DNA of 64,000 nucleotides from Pseudonocardia broussonetiae (GTDB lineage: Bacteria; Actinomycetota; Actinomycetes; Mycobacteriales; Pseudonocardiaceae). A program made the position numbers and the translations under genes. The DNA lies in contig NZ_CP053564.1 of assembly GCF_013155125.1 (NCBI RefSeq), positions 2,363,501 through 2,427,500 of the forward strand, given 5' to 3'. Positions 25,227 through 32,448 of the stretch are shown piece after piece. The notes beneath the pieces were generated by a model, which searched no databases, was not told the origin of the DNA, and saw nothing but the letters and a program-made list of their open reading frames with translations. Position 1 is the stretch's first letter. Each line of letters opens with the position of its first letter.

Positions 25227-26401
25227 AGCACCGCACCCTGGCCGCGGTGCTCGCCGCCGCGCTCGCCGCCCCGCTGACCGCCGCCGCGGCCCCCGACCCC
25301 GGCCCGCCGCCGCTGCGGGTCGCGCCGGACGGCCGCTCCTTCACCGCGGGCGGGGCGCCGTTCCTGTGGCTCGGCGACACCGCGTGGGGCCTGCTCGCGA
25401 CCGCCGACCCGGCCGAGGTGCGCCGCTACCTCGACGTCCGCGCCGCGCAGGGCTTCACCGTCGTGCAGACCGCAGTCCCGGACGGCGGCGACTGGAGCCG
25501 CGTCGACGCCGCGGTCGCCGAGGCCGCCCGGCGCGGCCTGCACGTCGCCGTCACCCCCGCGCTGCCCGCCGCGGCCGACGCGGCGTCGCTCGGGCGGTTC
25601 CTGGGCGCCCGCTACGGCGACCGGGTCGTCTGGGTGCTCGGCGACGGCACCGACGACGACGCCGCGACCTGGTCGGCGCTGGGCGAGGGCATCGCGGCCG
25701 GTGCCGTCGACGACCCGCTGATGACGTTCGAGCCGGGCCCCGGCCGGTCCTCGGCCGACGTCGTCGGCGACGCCGCGTGGCTGTCGTTCGCGCTGGTCCG
25801 CGGCGACGCGTGCGAGGACGCGGTGGACCGGGTGGGCGGCATGCTCGCCCGCCCCTTCCTCGACGCCCGCCCGGCGCAGGAGGACGCCCCCGCCTGCGCC
25901 GGATCGGGCTCGGCCACCACCGCGCTCGACGTCCGCCGCAGCGCCTACGCCGACGTCTTCGCCGGCGCGGCCGGCCACACCTACGGCCACCACGACGCCT
26001 GGGCCCCGGACGCCGCCGTCCGCGCCGCGGCGCTGGTGGACGAGGGCGCGATGCAGATGGCGCACCTGCGGGCCCTCACCGACTCGCGCGGCGCCCGCAC
26101 CCCCGCTCCCGAACTGCTGGCCGACGGCACGGCCGGGGTGCTGCGCGCCCCCGACCACCTGATGGCGCACGTCCCCGCGGGGGAGGGCATCGCGCTCGAC
26201 ACCACCGCCCTGCCCGGCGAGGCGCTGCACGGCTGGTGGTTCGACCCCCGCACGGGCGTCCCGACCGACGCGGGGACGGTGCCCCGCTCGCCGTCGGCGT
26301 CGTTCTTCCCGCCGGTCACCGGCCCGGACGACGCCGGGCTCGACTGGGTGCTCGTGGTCGACGACGCCGCAGCCGGGCTGGCCCCGCCCGGGAATCAGTA
26401 G
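25223..26401 (+). CDS. Secreted DUF4038 glycoside hydrolase-like protein
   Basis: 392 residues. The signal peptide (about 1-24, ALAAPLTAAAAPD) is followed by a DUF4038 domain: VAPDGRSFTAGGAPFLWLGD then TAWGLL, YLDVRAAQGFTVVQ. The C-terminal putative collagen-binding-like beta domain carries GWWFDPRTG. DUF4038 is a TIM-barrel related to apiosidase and other glycosidases. Several acidic positions are present, but I cannot assign the catalytic pair. Mid-domain loops appear shortened relative to the roughly 450-residue relatives. It should be extracellular or lipid-free periplasmic. Confidence 0.75.
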   Translation: MKHRTLAAVLAAALAAPLTAAAAPDPGPPPLRVAPDGRSFTAGGAPFLWLGDTAWGLLATADPAEVRRYLDVRAAQGFTVVQTAVPDGGDWSRVDAAVAEAARRGLHVAVTPALPAAADAASLGRFLGARYGDRVVWVLGDGTDDDAATWSALGEGIAAGAVDDPLMTFEPGPGRSSADVVGDAAWLSFALVRGDACEDAVDRVGGMLARPFLDARPAQEDAPACAGSGSATTALDVRRSAYADVFAGAAGHTYGHHDAWAPDAAVRAAALVDEGAMQMAHLRALTDSRGARTPAPELLADGTAGVLRAPDHLMAHVPAGEGIALDTTALPGEALHGWWFDPRTGVPTDAGTVPRSPSASFFPPVTGPDDAGLDWVLVVDDAAAGLAPPGNQ

Positions 26402-26410
26402 GGTGGCGGT

Positions 26411-27637
26411 GTGGCCGAACTGAAGGTGGAAGCCGAGCCGGCGGAGGTCGGGTTCGACCCGCAGCGGCTCGCCCGGATCGACGAGCACTTCGCCCGCTAC
26501 GTCGACGACGGCCGGCTCGCCGGCTGGACCGTCGCCGTCGCCCGCCGCGACCGGGTGGTGCACGTGAGCCACCACGGGCTCGCCGACGTCGAGGCCGGGC
26601 GCCCCGTCGGCGACGACACGCTGTGGCGGATCTACTCGATGACCAAGCCGATCACCTCGGTGGCCGTGCTGATGCTCCACGAGCGCGGCCTGCTGGCGCT
26701 CACCGACCCGGTGGCGCAGTACCTGCCCGCGTTCGCCGACCTGCGCGTCTACCGCAGCGGGTCCGCCGCCAACCCCGGCACCGCGCCGGCCGCCGAGCCG
26801 ATGCGGGTCTGGCACCTGCTCACCCACACCGCCGGGCTCACCTACGGCTTCCACCACGCGCACCCCGTCGACGAGATGTACCGCAGCCGCGGCTTCGAGT
26901 TCGGCGTGCCCGCCGGCATGGACCTGGCCACCGCCTGCGACACCTGGGCCCGCATCCCGCTCGTGCACCAGCCCGGCGCGGAGTGGAACTACTCGGTGGC
27001 CACCGACGTGCTGGGCCGGCTCGTCGAGGTGGTGTCGGGGAAGGCGCTGGACGCGTTCCTCGCCGAGGAGGTCCTCGGTCCGCTGGACATGACCGACACC
27101 GGCTTCGGCGCGGCCGACCCCGAGCGCCTCGCCGCGCTGTACGTCCCGAAGCCCGGCGGCGGCCTGCACCGCAACGACCGCATGGGCGACGCCGCGCTGC
27201 GCGAGCCGACCTTCCTCTCCGGCGGCGGCGGGCTGGTCTCCACCGCGGCCGACTACCACCGCTTCTGCCGCATGCTCCTGCGCGGCGGCGAGCTCGACGG
27301 CGCCCGCCTGCTGGGCCCGCGCACCCTGGCCTACGCCACCCGCAACCACCTGCCCGGCGACCAGGACCTCGCGTCGTTCGGGCGTCCGATCTTCGCGGAG
27401 TCCAACTTCGACGGCGTCGGCTTCGGCCTCGGCTTCTCGGTGGTCGTCGACGCCACCGCGGGCAAGGCCCTCACCAGCGACGGCGAGTACGCCTGGGGCG
27501 GGCTGGCCAGCACCGCCTTCTACGTCGACCCCGTCGAGGAGATCACCGCGATGTTCTTCACGCAGCTCATGCCGTCGAGCACGTACCCGATCCGTCCGCA
27601 GCTGCGGACGCTGGTGACCCAGGCGCTGGTGGACTGA
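26411..27637 (+). CDS. Beta-lactamase-like serine hydrolase (EstB-type)
   Basis: This 408-residue class C beta-lactamase fold has nucleophile Ser in YSMTKPIT (SxxK), near residue 77, and Tyr in WNYSVATDVLG near residue 196. GLGFSVVVD near 340 precedes the third motif, WGG, near residue 363. There is no signal peptide, so it is probably a cytoplasmic esterase of the EstB type rather than a beta-lactamase. TAGGGT at 26399-26404 sits six bases before GTG 26411, suggesting an internal leaderless promoter. It overlaps the following gene by one base. Confidence 0.87.
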   Translation: MAELKVEAEPAEVGFDPQRLARIDEHFARYVDDGRLAGWTVAVARRDRVVHVSHHGLADVEAGRPVGDDTLWRIYSMTKPITSVAVLMLHERGLLALTDPVAQYLPAFADLRVYRSGSAANPGTAPAAEPMRVWHLLTHTAGLTYGFHHAHPVDEMYRSRGFEFGVPAGMDLATACDTWARIPLVHQPGAEWNYSVATDVLGRLVEVVSGKALDAFLAEEVLGPLDMTDTGFGAADPERLAALYVPKPGGGLHRNDRMGDAALREPTFLSGGGGLVSTAADYHRFCRMLLRGGELDGARLLGPRTLAYATRNHLPGDQDLASFGRPIFAESNFDGVGFGLGFSVVVDATAGKALTSDGEYAWGGLASTAFYVDPVEEITAMFFTQLMPSSTYPIRPQLRTLVTQALVD

Positions 27638-28032
27638 TGTCGAACGCGCTCGCCTTCGTCGTCCGGGTGGCGGTCGTCGCCGTCAGCCTGTGGGTGGCCA
27701 CGCTGATCGTGCCGGGGATCGACGTCGCCGCGGGCGGCACCGTGAGCCAGGCGCTCACCCTCGTCGGCGTCGCGCTGATCTTCGGTCTGGTCAACGCGGT
27801 GCTCAAACCGCTGATCAAGGTGGTGGGCTGCCCGTTCTACGTGCTGACGCTGGGCCTGTTCGGGCTCGTCGTCAACGCGCTGCTGTTCCTGCTCGTCGGG
27901 TTCGTGGCCGACGGGCTGGGCCTGCCGTTCACCGTCGGAGGGTTCGGGGCGGCGTTCGTCGGGGCGATCGTGGTGGCCGTGGTCGGGTTCGTGCTGCACG
28001 TCGTCATCCCCGACCGGATCGACCAGCGCTAG
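27637..28032 (+). CDS. Phage holin family/PF04020-type four-helix membrane protein
   Basis: 131 residues with four membrane helices (about 5-25, 34-55, 61-85, 97-125) and the family motif FGLVNAVLKPLIKVVGCPFY. Despite the holin name this family is chromosomal in most bacteria and its role is unknown. The ATG overlaps the serine hydrolase stop by one base. The 3' end overlaps tenA convergently by four bases. Confidence 0.85.
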   Translation: MSNALAFVVRVAVVAVSLWVATLIVPGIDVAAGGTVSQALTLVGVALIFGLVNAVLKPLIKVVGCPFYVLTLGLFGLVVNALLFLLVGFVADGLGLPFTVGGFGAAFVGAIVVAVVGFVLHVVIPDRIDQR

Positions 28033-28676
28033 ATCGGCCAGCGCTCCTGGCGGTGCGCGCCGTCCCAGAACATCCACTCGTAGCGCGCGGTCGTGGCGAA
28101 GTGCCGCCGCATGCGGGCGAGGTCGGGCTCCGACAGCGCCGCGGCGGTGCGGTCGGTCTCGGCCAGCACGGCGTCGACGACGCCCTGGAAGTCCTCGCCC
28201 CCGTACATCGCGATCCAGCGCGCGTAGAGCGGGTCGGGCGAGCCCGCCTCCAGCAGCGTCGCGCCGACGCGGGCGTAGATCCAGTAGCAGGGCAGGACCG
28301 CGCCGACGGCGTCGGCGTAGGAGCCGCCGTGCGCCGTGGCGAGCAGGTAGCTGAGGTAGGCCTGGGTGGCCGGGGCGACCTCGTCGTCGAGGGTGCCGAG
28401 CTCGTCGAGCAGCGACGCGTGCAGGTCCCGCTCGGCCGCGATCGCGCCCGCCGCGTGCTGGGCGAACATCACCGTCGCGGACTCGTCGGGGGCCTTCGCG
28501 GCGCACACGGCGAGCGCCTTGGCGTAGCCGCGCAGGTAGTGCGCGTCCTGCACGACGTAGTGCCGGAAGGCCTCCCGCGGCAGCGTGCCGTCGGTGAGCC
28601 CGGTGAGGAACGGGTGGGCGAGGATCGCCTCGTAGACACCGGTGATGTCGGACCAGAGCACGTCGCGGGGAGCCAC
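28029..28676 (-). CDS. tenA: TenA family thiaminase II
   Basis: This 215-residue all-helical TenA protein has HPFLTGLTDGTLPREAFRHY near the N-terminus, with YVVQDAHYL next to it, and the active-site Cys in AVLPCYWIYARVG near residue 135. The C-terminal FWDGAHRQERWPI supplies the acidic/aromatic end. TenA hydrolyses aminopyrimidine breakdown products of thiamine for salvage. No thi genes or thiamine riboswitch are adjacent, so it acts alone here. Confidence 0.9.
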   Translation of the reverse strand: MAPRDVLWSDITGVYEAILAHPFLTGLTDGTLPREAFRHYVVQDAHYLRGYAKALAVCAAKAPDESATVMFAQHAAGAIAAERDLHASLLDELGTLDDEVAPATQAYLSYLLATAHGGSYADAVGAVLPCYWIYARVGATLLEAGSPDPLYARWIAMYGGEDFQGVVDAVLAETDRTAAALSEPDLARMRRHFATTARYEWMFWDGAHRQERWPI

Positions 28677-28856
28677 GAAGATCAGGTTAGCGCTCGGTCA
28701 CGGCGCCCGTACGAACTGTGCGCGGAGGGTGAGACGTCGGTCACTCTTCGGGTACGATGGCGCCGGGACCCGGTTCTGCGGGCCCACTATGGGAAGCCCC
28801 ATCAGGGTGGCCGCTCAATGGTGAGAGCCCCGCTACGCACGCGGAGGTGAGTCGGA

Positions 28857-29072
28857 ATGAGCCCCGTACCCATGGATCATCACGAGAAGATGCGGCTGCG
28901 CGCAGCCGCGTTCCGGGTGACCCGTCTGTACCCCGGCCCCGTCGGTGAGGTGCTCTCGCGGGAGCTGCTCACCTGGGAGGAGTTCGGCTACCGCCTCGGC
29001 GGCGGCCAGCTCGTCATGCGGCTGGTCGACCACGTCCTGAAGACGCCGCTGGGCCAGGCCGAAGCAGCCTGA
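28857..29072 (+). CDS. Small conserved actinobacterial protein
   Basis: 71 residues (MSPVPMDHHEKMRLRAAAFR ... GPVGEVLSRELLTWEEFGYR), mostly helical and without cysteines or membrane segments. GGAGGTGA (28842-28849) lies seven bases before the ATG. TACGAT at 28753-28758 may be its -10 box, giving a leader of about 95 bases. I do not recognise a functional domain. The conserved-looking GEVLSREL/EFGYRLGG core and strong ribosome site support a real gene. Confidence 0.65.
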   Translation: MSPVPMDHHEKMRLRAAAFRVTRLYPGPVGEVLSRELLTWEEFGYRLGGGQLVMRLVDHVLKTPLGQAEAA

Positions 29073-29083
29073 GCGGCCGGGCG

Positions 29084-29302
29084 TCACCGCCCGAACGTCG
29101 CCGTCACGGTGGCGTTCTCGGTGGCCGGCGCGCCGTCGAACAGGCCGCCCACGGCCCCCGCGACGACCAGCAGGGCCGCGAGCGTGACGGCCGTGCCCAG
29201 CCGGCCCGCGACGTCGACCGCACGCAGGGCGCGGTCGCGCGGGGTGGCGGTGCGGTGGTGGCGTCCCGTGGCCGGGGGTGCGGTCTGGAGCGGAGCGGAC
29301 AT
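29084..29302 (-). CDS. Small membrane protein, unknown
   Basis: 72 residues from ATG 29302: a basic N-terminus rich in Arg/Thr (TGRHHRTATPRDRALRAV), one membrane helix (about 38-58, GTAVTLAALLVVAGAVGGLF) and a short tail. The ribosome site is weak (GGTG). The frame extends upstream to 29377, but the longer form adds an unlikely leader. No family recognised. Confidence 0.45.
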   Translation of the reverse strand: MSAPLQTAPPATGRHHRTATPRDRALRAVDVAGRLGTAVTLAALLVVAGAVGGLFDGAPATENATVTATFGR

Positions 29303-29415
29303 GGCGGCACCGTTTTCGATCAGCGGGACGAGGAGGATGTCCGGGCCGGTGCGCGCGTGCCGGGTGTCCGTACGCACCGCATATCGCCCTCGCCCCGCTG
29401 TTCGTTAGCTCCCTG

Positions 29416-31092
29416 TCACCCGTTCGTGTCTTTCTGCAACCGTTCCCGCAGCTCGCGCTTGAGGACCTTGCCCGCCGCCGACACCGGGATGGCGTCGACG
29501 AGGTGCAGCTCGCGCAGCCGCTTGTACGGCGTGACCTGCGCGTTGACCGCCTCCATCAGCGCCTCGGGGTCGGCGCCGGGCGCCACGACGAACGCCACCG
29601 GCAGCTCCCCGACCTCCGGGTCCGGCCGCCCGACCACCGCCGCCCCCGCGACGCCGGGCTGCGCGTGCAGGATCTCCTCCAGGTCGCGCGGGTACACGTT
29701 GTAGCCCTTGTAGAGCAGCATGTCCTTCTTGCGGTCGACGATCGAGAGGTAGCCGTCCTCGTCGAGGACGCCGATGTCGCCGGTGCGCAGCCAGCCGTCG
29801 ACGAGCACGGCCTCGTTGTCCTCGGGCCGGTCCTTGTAGCCGGTCATCACCTGCGGCCCGCGGATCACGACCTCACCCGGCTCCCCGGTGGGCAGCGCGG
29901 TCATGTCGGTGCCGGCCGGGTCGACGATCCGCACCTCGGTGTCGGCGACCGGCGGGCCGACCGTGCCGGGCTTGCGCACCGCCGAGCGCGCGGCCGGGCC
30001 GATCGTGGCGCCCATCGTGACCTCGGTGAGCCCGTACCCCTCGGTGATGACGACGTCCTCGCCGAGCCGGCGCTGCAGCCCCTGGATCATCTCGACGGGC
30101 AGCGGGGCCGCGCCCGAGGACAGGCCGCGGATGGTGGAGAGGTCACGCGTGGCGAAGTCGGGGTGGCGCAGCAGCGCGCCGTAGACCGGCGGTGCGCCGC
30201 TCATGCCCGTGATGCCGAAGCGCTCGGCGTCGGCGAGGTAGGCGCCGGGGTCGAAGCGCTCGTGGAGCACGGTCGTGGCGCCGGTGGCGGTGGGGACGTT
30301 GAGCCCGCCGATCGTGCCCATCGCGTGGAACCACGGCGCCAGCCCGATCGCGACGCCCGTGCCCAGCCGCGTCGGGAACTCCTCGGGGGAGCCGACCTGG
30401 TCGAGGACGATGCCGCCCTCGTCGTCGAGGGTCGGGACGCTGCCGGTGCCGCCGCACGCGTACTGCAGCACGTTGACCACGACGTTGCGGTGCGGCAGCT
30501 GCACGCCCTTCGACCGGCCCGTCGTGCCGCCGGTGTAGGCGAGGTGGGCCAGGTCGCGGTGGACGTCGATCTCGACGGCCGGCGGCGCGGTCGGGGCGTC
30601 GGCGTGGAACTCCTCGAAGTCGCGGGCGTCGCCGAGCGAGCCGTCGAGGGTGAGCCGGTGCGCCGGGTCGACGGCCTGCTCGCGGTCGGTGACGAGCACG
30701 AGCCGGATCGCGGTCCGGTCGCGCACCGCGGCCAGCGCGGGCGCGGCCGGGGCCCACGTGACGGCGGCGACGGCGCCGCAGTCGGCGAGCTGCGCGGCCA
30801 GGTCGGGCGGGGGCAGCAACGGGTTCGTGGGGGAGAACGTGGCGCCCGCCAGCAGGATCCCGTAGTAGGCGACGGCGTACTGGGGGCAGTTGGGCAGGTG
30901 GATCGCGACGACGTCGCCGCGCCCGATCCCGGCGCCGTGCAGGGCGTTGGCGAAGGCCCCCGCGCGGGAGTGCAGCTCGGCGTAGGTGAGCTCGCGGCCC
31001 GCGAAGTGCAGCGCGGTGCGGTCGCCGTAGCGCCGGGCCGAGCCCGCGAGCAGCGCGTCGACCGGGACCTCGGGGTAGTCCAGCGTGGTCAT
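29416..31092 (-). CDS. AMP-binding acyl-CoA ligase (4-coumarate/long-chain type)
   Basis: This 558-residue adenylate-forming enzyme has the P-loop YTGGTTGRSKGV near residue 180, A5 motif TEGYGLTEVT near residue 345, GWLRTGDIGVLDEDGYLSIV (A7) and DRKKDMLLYKGYNVYPRDLE (A8, split), and A10 AAGKVLKRELRE at the C-terminus with the catalytic Lys. It activates a carboxylic acid to its CoA thioester. Its ATG overlaps the stop of the upstream P450 (ATGA), so the pair probably oxidise then activate, or activate then oxidise, the same lipid-like substrate. Confidence 0.92.
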   Translation of the reverse strand: MTTLDYPEVPVDALLAGSARRYGDRTALHFAGRELTYAELHSRAGAFANALHGAGIGRGDVVAIHLPNCPQYAVAYYGILLAGATFSPTNPLLPPPDLAAQLADCGAVAAVTWAPAAPALAAVRDRTAIRLVLVTDREQAVDPAHRLTLDGSLGDARDFEEFHADAPTAPPAVEIDVHRDLAHLAYTGGTTGRSKGVQLPHRNVVVNVLQYACGGTGSVPTLDDEGGIVLDQVGSPEEFPTRLGTGVAIGLAPWFHAMGTIGGLNVPTATGATTVLHERFDPGAYLADAERFGITGMSGAPPVYGALLRHPDFATRDLSTIRGLSSGAAPLPVEMIQGLQRRLGEDVVITEGYGLTEVTMGATIGPAARSAVRKPGTVGPPVADTEVRIVDPAGTDMTALPTGEPGEVVIRGPQVMTGYKDRPEDNEAVLVDGWLRTGDIGVLDEDGYLSIVDRKKDMLLYKGYNVYPRDLEEILHAQPGVAGAAVVGRPDPEVGELPVAFVVAPGADPEALMEAVNAQVTPYKRLRELHLVDAIPVSAAGKVLKRELRERLQKDTNG

Positions 31093-32345
31093 CGGACGCT
31101 CACGGGCATGCTCTTGATCCCGTTGATGAACATCGACTGGAGGCGGCGAGGCTCGGCGGTGGCGTGGATGTCGGGCACGCGCGTGAGCAGCTCGCGGAAC
31201 ATCACCGCCATCTCCCGGCGCGCGAGGTGGGCGCCCAGGCAGAAGTGCGGCCCGGCCCCGCCGAAGCCGACGTGCGGGTTGGGGGAGCGCCGGACGTCGA
31301 ACGCGTCCGGGTCGGTGAAGTGCGCGGGGTCGCGGTTGGCCGCCCAGTAGAAGAGCAGCACCTTGTCGCCCTCCGACATCGCCTGCCCGCCCAGCACGGC
31401 GTCGACGGCCAGGGTGCGCCGCATGTAGATCACCGGCGACGCCCAGCGGACGATCTCCTCGACCGCGGTCGGCGTGACGGCGTCGAGGTCGTCGAGCCAG
31501 ATCCGGCGCTGCTCGGGGTGGTCGGTGAGCAGCTTGAGGCCCCAGCTGATCGCGTTGCGGGTGGTCTCGTTGCCGGCGACGACGAGCAGGATGAAGAAGC
31601 TCGCCAGCTCGTCGGGGGTGAGGCGCTCGCCGTCGATCTCGGCGTTGACGAGCGCGGACGTCACGTCGTCGGTCGGGTTCTGCTCGCGGTGGCGGCCCAG
31701 GTCGCGCATGAGCTCGGCGAGCGCGTTGCCCGCCTCCAGCAGCGCCACGATGATGTTCTCGGCGTCCGGGACGTACTCCGGGTCGCTCGCGCCGAGGATG
31801 ACGTTCGACTTCTGGAACACGAAGTCGTACTGGCTCTCCGGCACGCCCATCATGTCGCAGACGATCTTGAGCGGCAGCCGTGCGGAGATCGCGGTGACGG
31901 CGTCGACCTCACCGGCGTCGACGATGTCGTCGACGATCGCGGTGGCGGTGGCCTGCACCTCGTCGGTGAGCGCGGCCAGGCGCCTCGGGGTGAACCCGCG
32001 GGAGACGATCCGGCGCAGGCGCGCGTGCCGCGGGTCGTCGGTGTTGATCATCGAGCCGTAGAACTCGAGGAACTCCGGCGGCATGTCGGCGATGCTCGTC
32101 GCGCCCGGACCGGAGGTGAACACCTTCGCGTTGCGGCTCGCCTCCACGAGGTCGTCGAGGCGGGTCAGCGCCCAGTAGCCGGCGCCCTGGGGCAGGAACG
32201 CGAACTGCGGCTCCTCGAAGAACGGCACCGGCTCCCGCTCCCGCAGCGCCGCGAAGGCGGCGGCCCGCTCGGCGACGGGAGCGGTCCAGAAGCGCTCGAC
32301 ATCGGACAGGTTCGGCCGGGTGGTCCAGGTCGTGCTCGACGTCAT
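31089..32345 (-). CDS. Cytochrome P450, CYP125/CYP142-like
   Basis: 418 residues with I-helix VVAGNETTRNAI, K-helix EEIVRWASP (ExxR), and haem loop VGFGGAGPHFCLGAHLARRE. The C-terminus SMFINGIKSMPVSV is typical of the steroid-C27/fatty-acid P450 group that includes CYP125 and CYP142. ERLTPDELASFFILL precedes the I-helix. The group often hydroxylates sterol side chains or aromatic/terpenoid substrates. It is first in a two-gene operon with the acyl-CoA ligase. Confidence 0.9.
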   Translation of the reverse strand: MTSSTTWTTRPNLSDVERFWTAPVAERAAAFAALREREPVPFFEEPQFAFLPQGAGYWALTRLDDLVEASRNAKVFTSGPGATSIADMPPEFLEFYGSMINTDDPRHARLRRIVSRGFTPRRLAALTDEVQATATAIVDDIVDAGEVDAVTAISARLPLKIVCDMMGVPESQYDFVFQKSNVILGASDPEYVPDAENIIVALLEAGNALAELMRDLGRHREQNPTDDVTSALVNAEIDGERLTPDELASFFILLVVAGNETTRNAISWGLKLLTDHPEQRRIWLDDLDAVTPTAVEEIVRWASPVIYMRRTLAVDAVLGGQAMSEGDKVLLFYWAANRDPAHFTDPDAFDVRRSPNPHVGFGGAGPHFCLGAHLARREMAVMFRELLTRVPDIHATAEPRRLQSMFINGIKSMPVSVR

Positions 32346-32448
32346 CGGCGCGCCTCCTCGTGAGTCGGGTCACCTCACCCTAGGGACGCGCGGGCGGCGA
32401 TCAAGGGGCCCCGCGGGCCTGTCGCGGGCCCGTGCGGGCCAGCCGCGC

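Noticed and set aside
27637..28032. Phage lysis gene because of the holin family name
   Set aside because: This four-helix family is chromosomal in most bacteria and no endolysin or phage gene is near.
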